From positions 11,023,501 through 11,087,500 of the forward strand of contig NC_132981.1 in NCBI RefSeq assembly GCF_047496725.1: a stretch of DNA of 64,000 bases, written 5' to 3'. Under the pieces are notes generated by a model. That model ran no database searches, was not told the DNA's origin, and saw nothing but the letters and a program-made list of their open reading frames with translations. Numbering within the stretch: the first letter of the stretch is position 1; the number at the start of each line of letters is the position of its first letter. This document shows positions 63,202 to 64,000 of the stretch, piece after piece. The translations under genes were made by a program, and so were the position numbers. The DNA comes from Anoplolepis gracilipes (taxonomy: Eukaryota > Arthropoda > Insecta > Hymenoptera > Formicidae).

Positions 63202-64000
63202 TCTCTGTCTGTTCCGAAACCGCGGACAATCGCGACGGATGGAATCGGCGGGGACAGATCTCGCTCGAGATATAGGAATAAGGAGTCCTCGTGTTTGGAC
63301 TCGAACGCTTCCCGATACAAATCGCTCTGCCCTGCTCTGCATTTTTTTTTTTTTTTTCTTTTGCGCCGCGTGAGGAGAAAGGAAGTGTTGCGTGTGGTTC
63401 GCGTTTTACCGTTTTACTGCCACGCGAGTGCGCAGCAACGCGTGTAAACGCGTGCACAGGCCGCGGCCTACTCATTCGGAGGCATAAATCAAGTATAAAC
63501 AATGTGTGCTAAGTATTAGCATTTCAATGAGCGGCAGCAGCGGCGCGAGCGGCGATGTTAATTACTGACCAACGATATGGTTTTTGTTGTCTAACGCACG
63601 TATTTGCACTATCGACACGCTGCGCGCTAGGCAGTTTCCGCGTGACCCTGTGTGCCAAGTGATAATGCCGTTTATTATCATCTTCGAAACTAATGAAGCG
63701 CGCTGCCCCCGTCGTTAGCCTGTAATCTGCTACCGGTGTCGAGCGTAAGCGTCCGAACATTAGCAAGTGAGAAACGATCCTCGAAACTTCCCAATATAAT
63801 TTTGTCGTAATTTTTCATAAATTTCCCAACTGATAATATATGCTTTAAACTGGTAATATTGTAAAAGAATAAAAATAGAAAAACGAAAAAATCTGATCCT
63901 CATAAAGATTGAAATTAATATTTATATAAAGTAGACATCAAGGTCTTGCATATCGGATATTTTGATTTGCAAGGAATTAGAAATTAGCGACAATTAAATT

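Larger units (their letters stand above)
62930..63480. promoter_or_regulatory. CpG-rich island near the window end
   Basis: GC-rich block with the pentamer and CGT arrays and a T16 run at about 63342. No promoter elements with proper spacing and no recognised exon. 63480-64000 returns to mixed and AT-rich sequence with nothing supported. Confidence 0.3.

Overview
The window looks like nuclear DNA from an insect, most probably a hymenopteran and perhaps an ant. It has long AT-rich stretches broken by short CpG-rich islands, very many (GA)n, (TA)n and (TG)n microsatellites, long homopolymer runs and long non-coding spans. There are no operons, no intronless gene runs, no rRNA, no CRISPR, and no tRNA that I could find by eye. 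The species cannot be named from this sequence.

One gene is well supported. On the minus strand, 43810 down to 42930 is the first coding exon of a Chip / LIM-domain-binding (Ldb) cofactor. It encodes a low-complexity Pro/Gly/His/Asn/Met-rich N-terminus and ends in the family-specific HNDPFFCSPFGSHYF segment, which sits just before the LIM-binding-protein dimerisation domain. The exon then runs into a consensus splice donor (AG|GTAAAT). No later Chip exon was found on the minus strand between 42929 and 1, so about 42.9 kb of the window is best read as its very long first coding intron. Upstream (44.1-46 kb) is a GC-rich promoter-like region. It holds a TATA/initiator pair on the minus strand (45500/45472), GC-box-like repeats, a CAG/CAA triplet tract and a C18 run.

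Layout. 1-42.9 kb: intron, with CpG-rich islands (1.2-1.8, 3.4-4.1, 14.4-15.0, 25.6-26.2, 29.9-30.4 kb), a decayed three-unit tandem repeat (5.8-6.2 kb), a locally reiterated motif cluster (19.6-22.0 kb), a TATA/Inr candidate promoter on the plus strand (34.39 kb) and many microsatellites. 42.85-45.5 kb: donor-proximal hairpin and G-run, Chip exon, leader and promoter. 45.5-64 kb: upstream flank without a recognised gene. It has a candidate untranslated plus-strand exon ending in a consensus donor (51.58 kb), a G-rich to C-rich strand switch (61.0-61.35 kb) and a clean 124-bp MITE with TAA target-site duplication (62.6 kb).

The reading is therefore one developmental cofactor gene surrounded by a large, probably regulatory, non-coding domain. 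No new multi-gene system was found. The most interesting signals are RNA or DNA structures next to the Chip donor, the local motif clusters, and the cryptic promoter and exon candidates.
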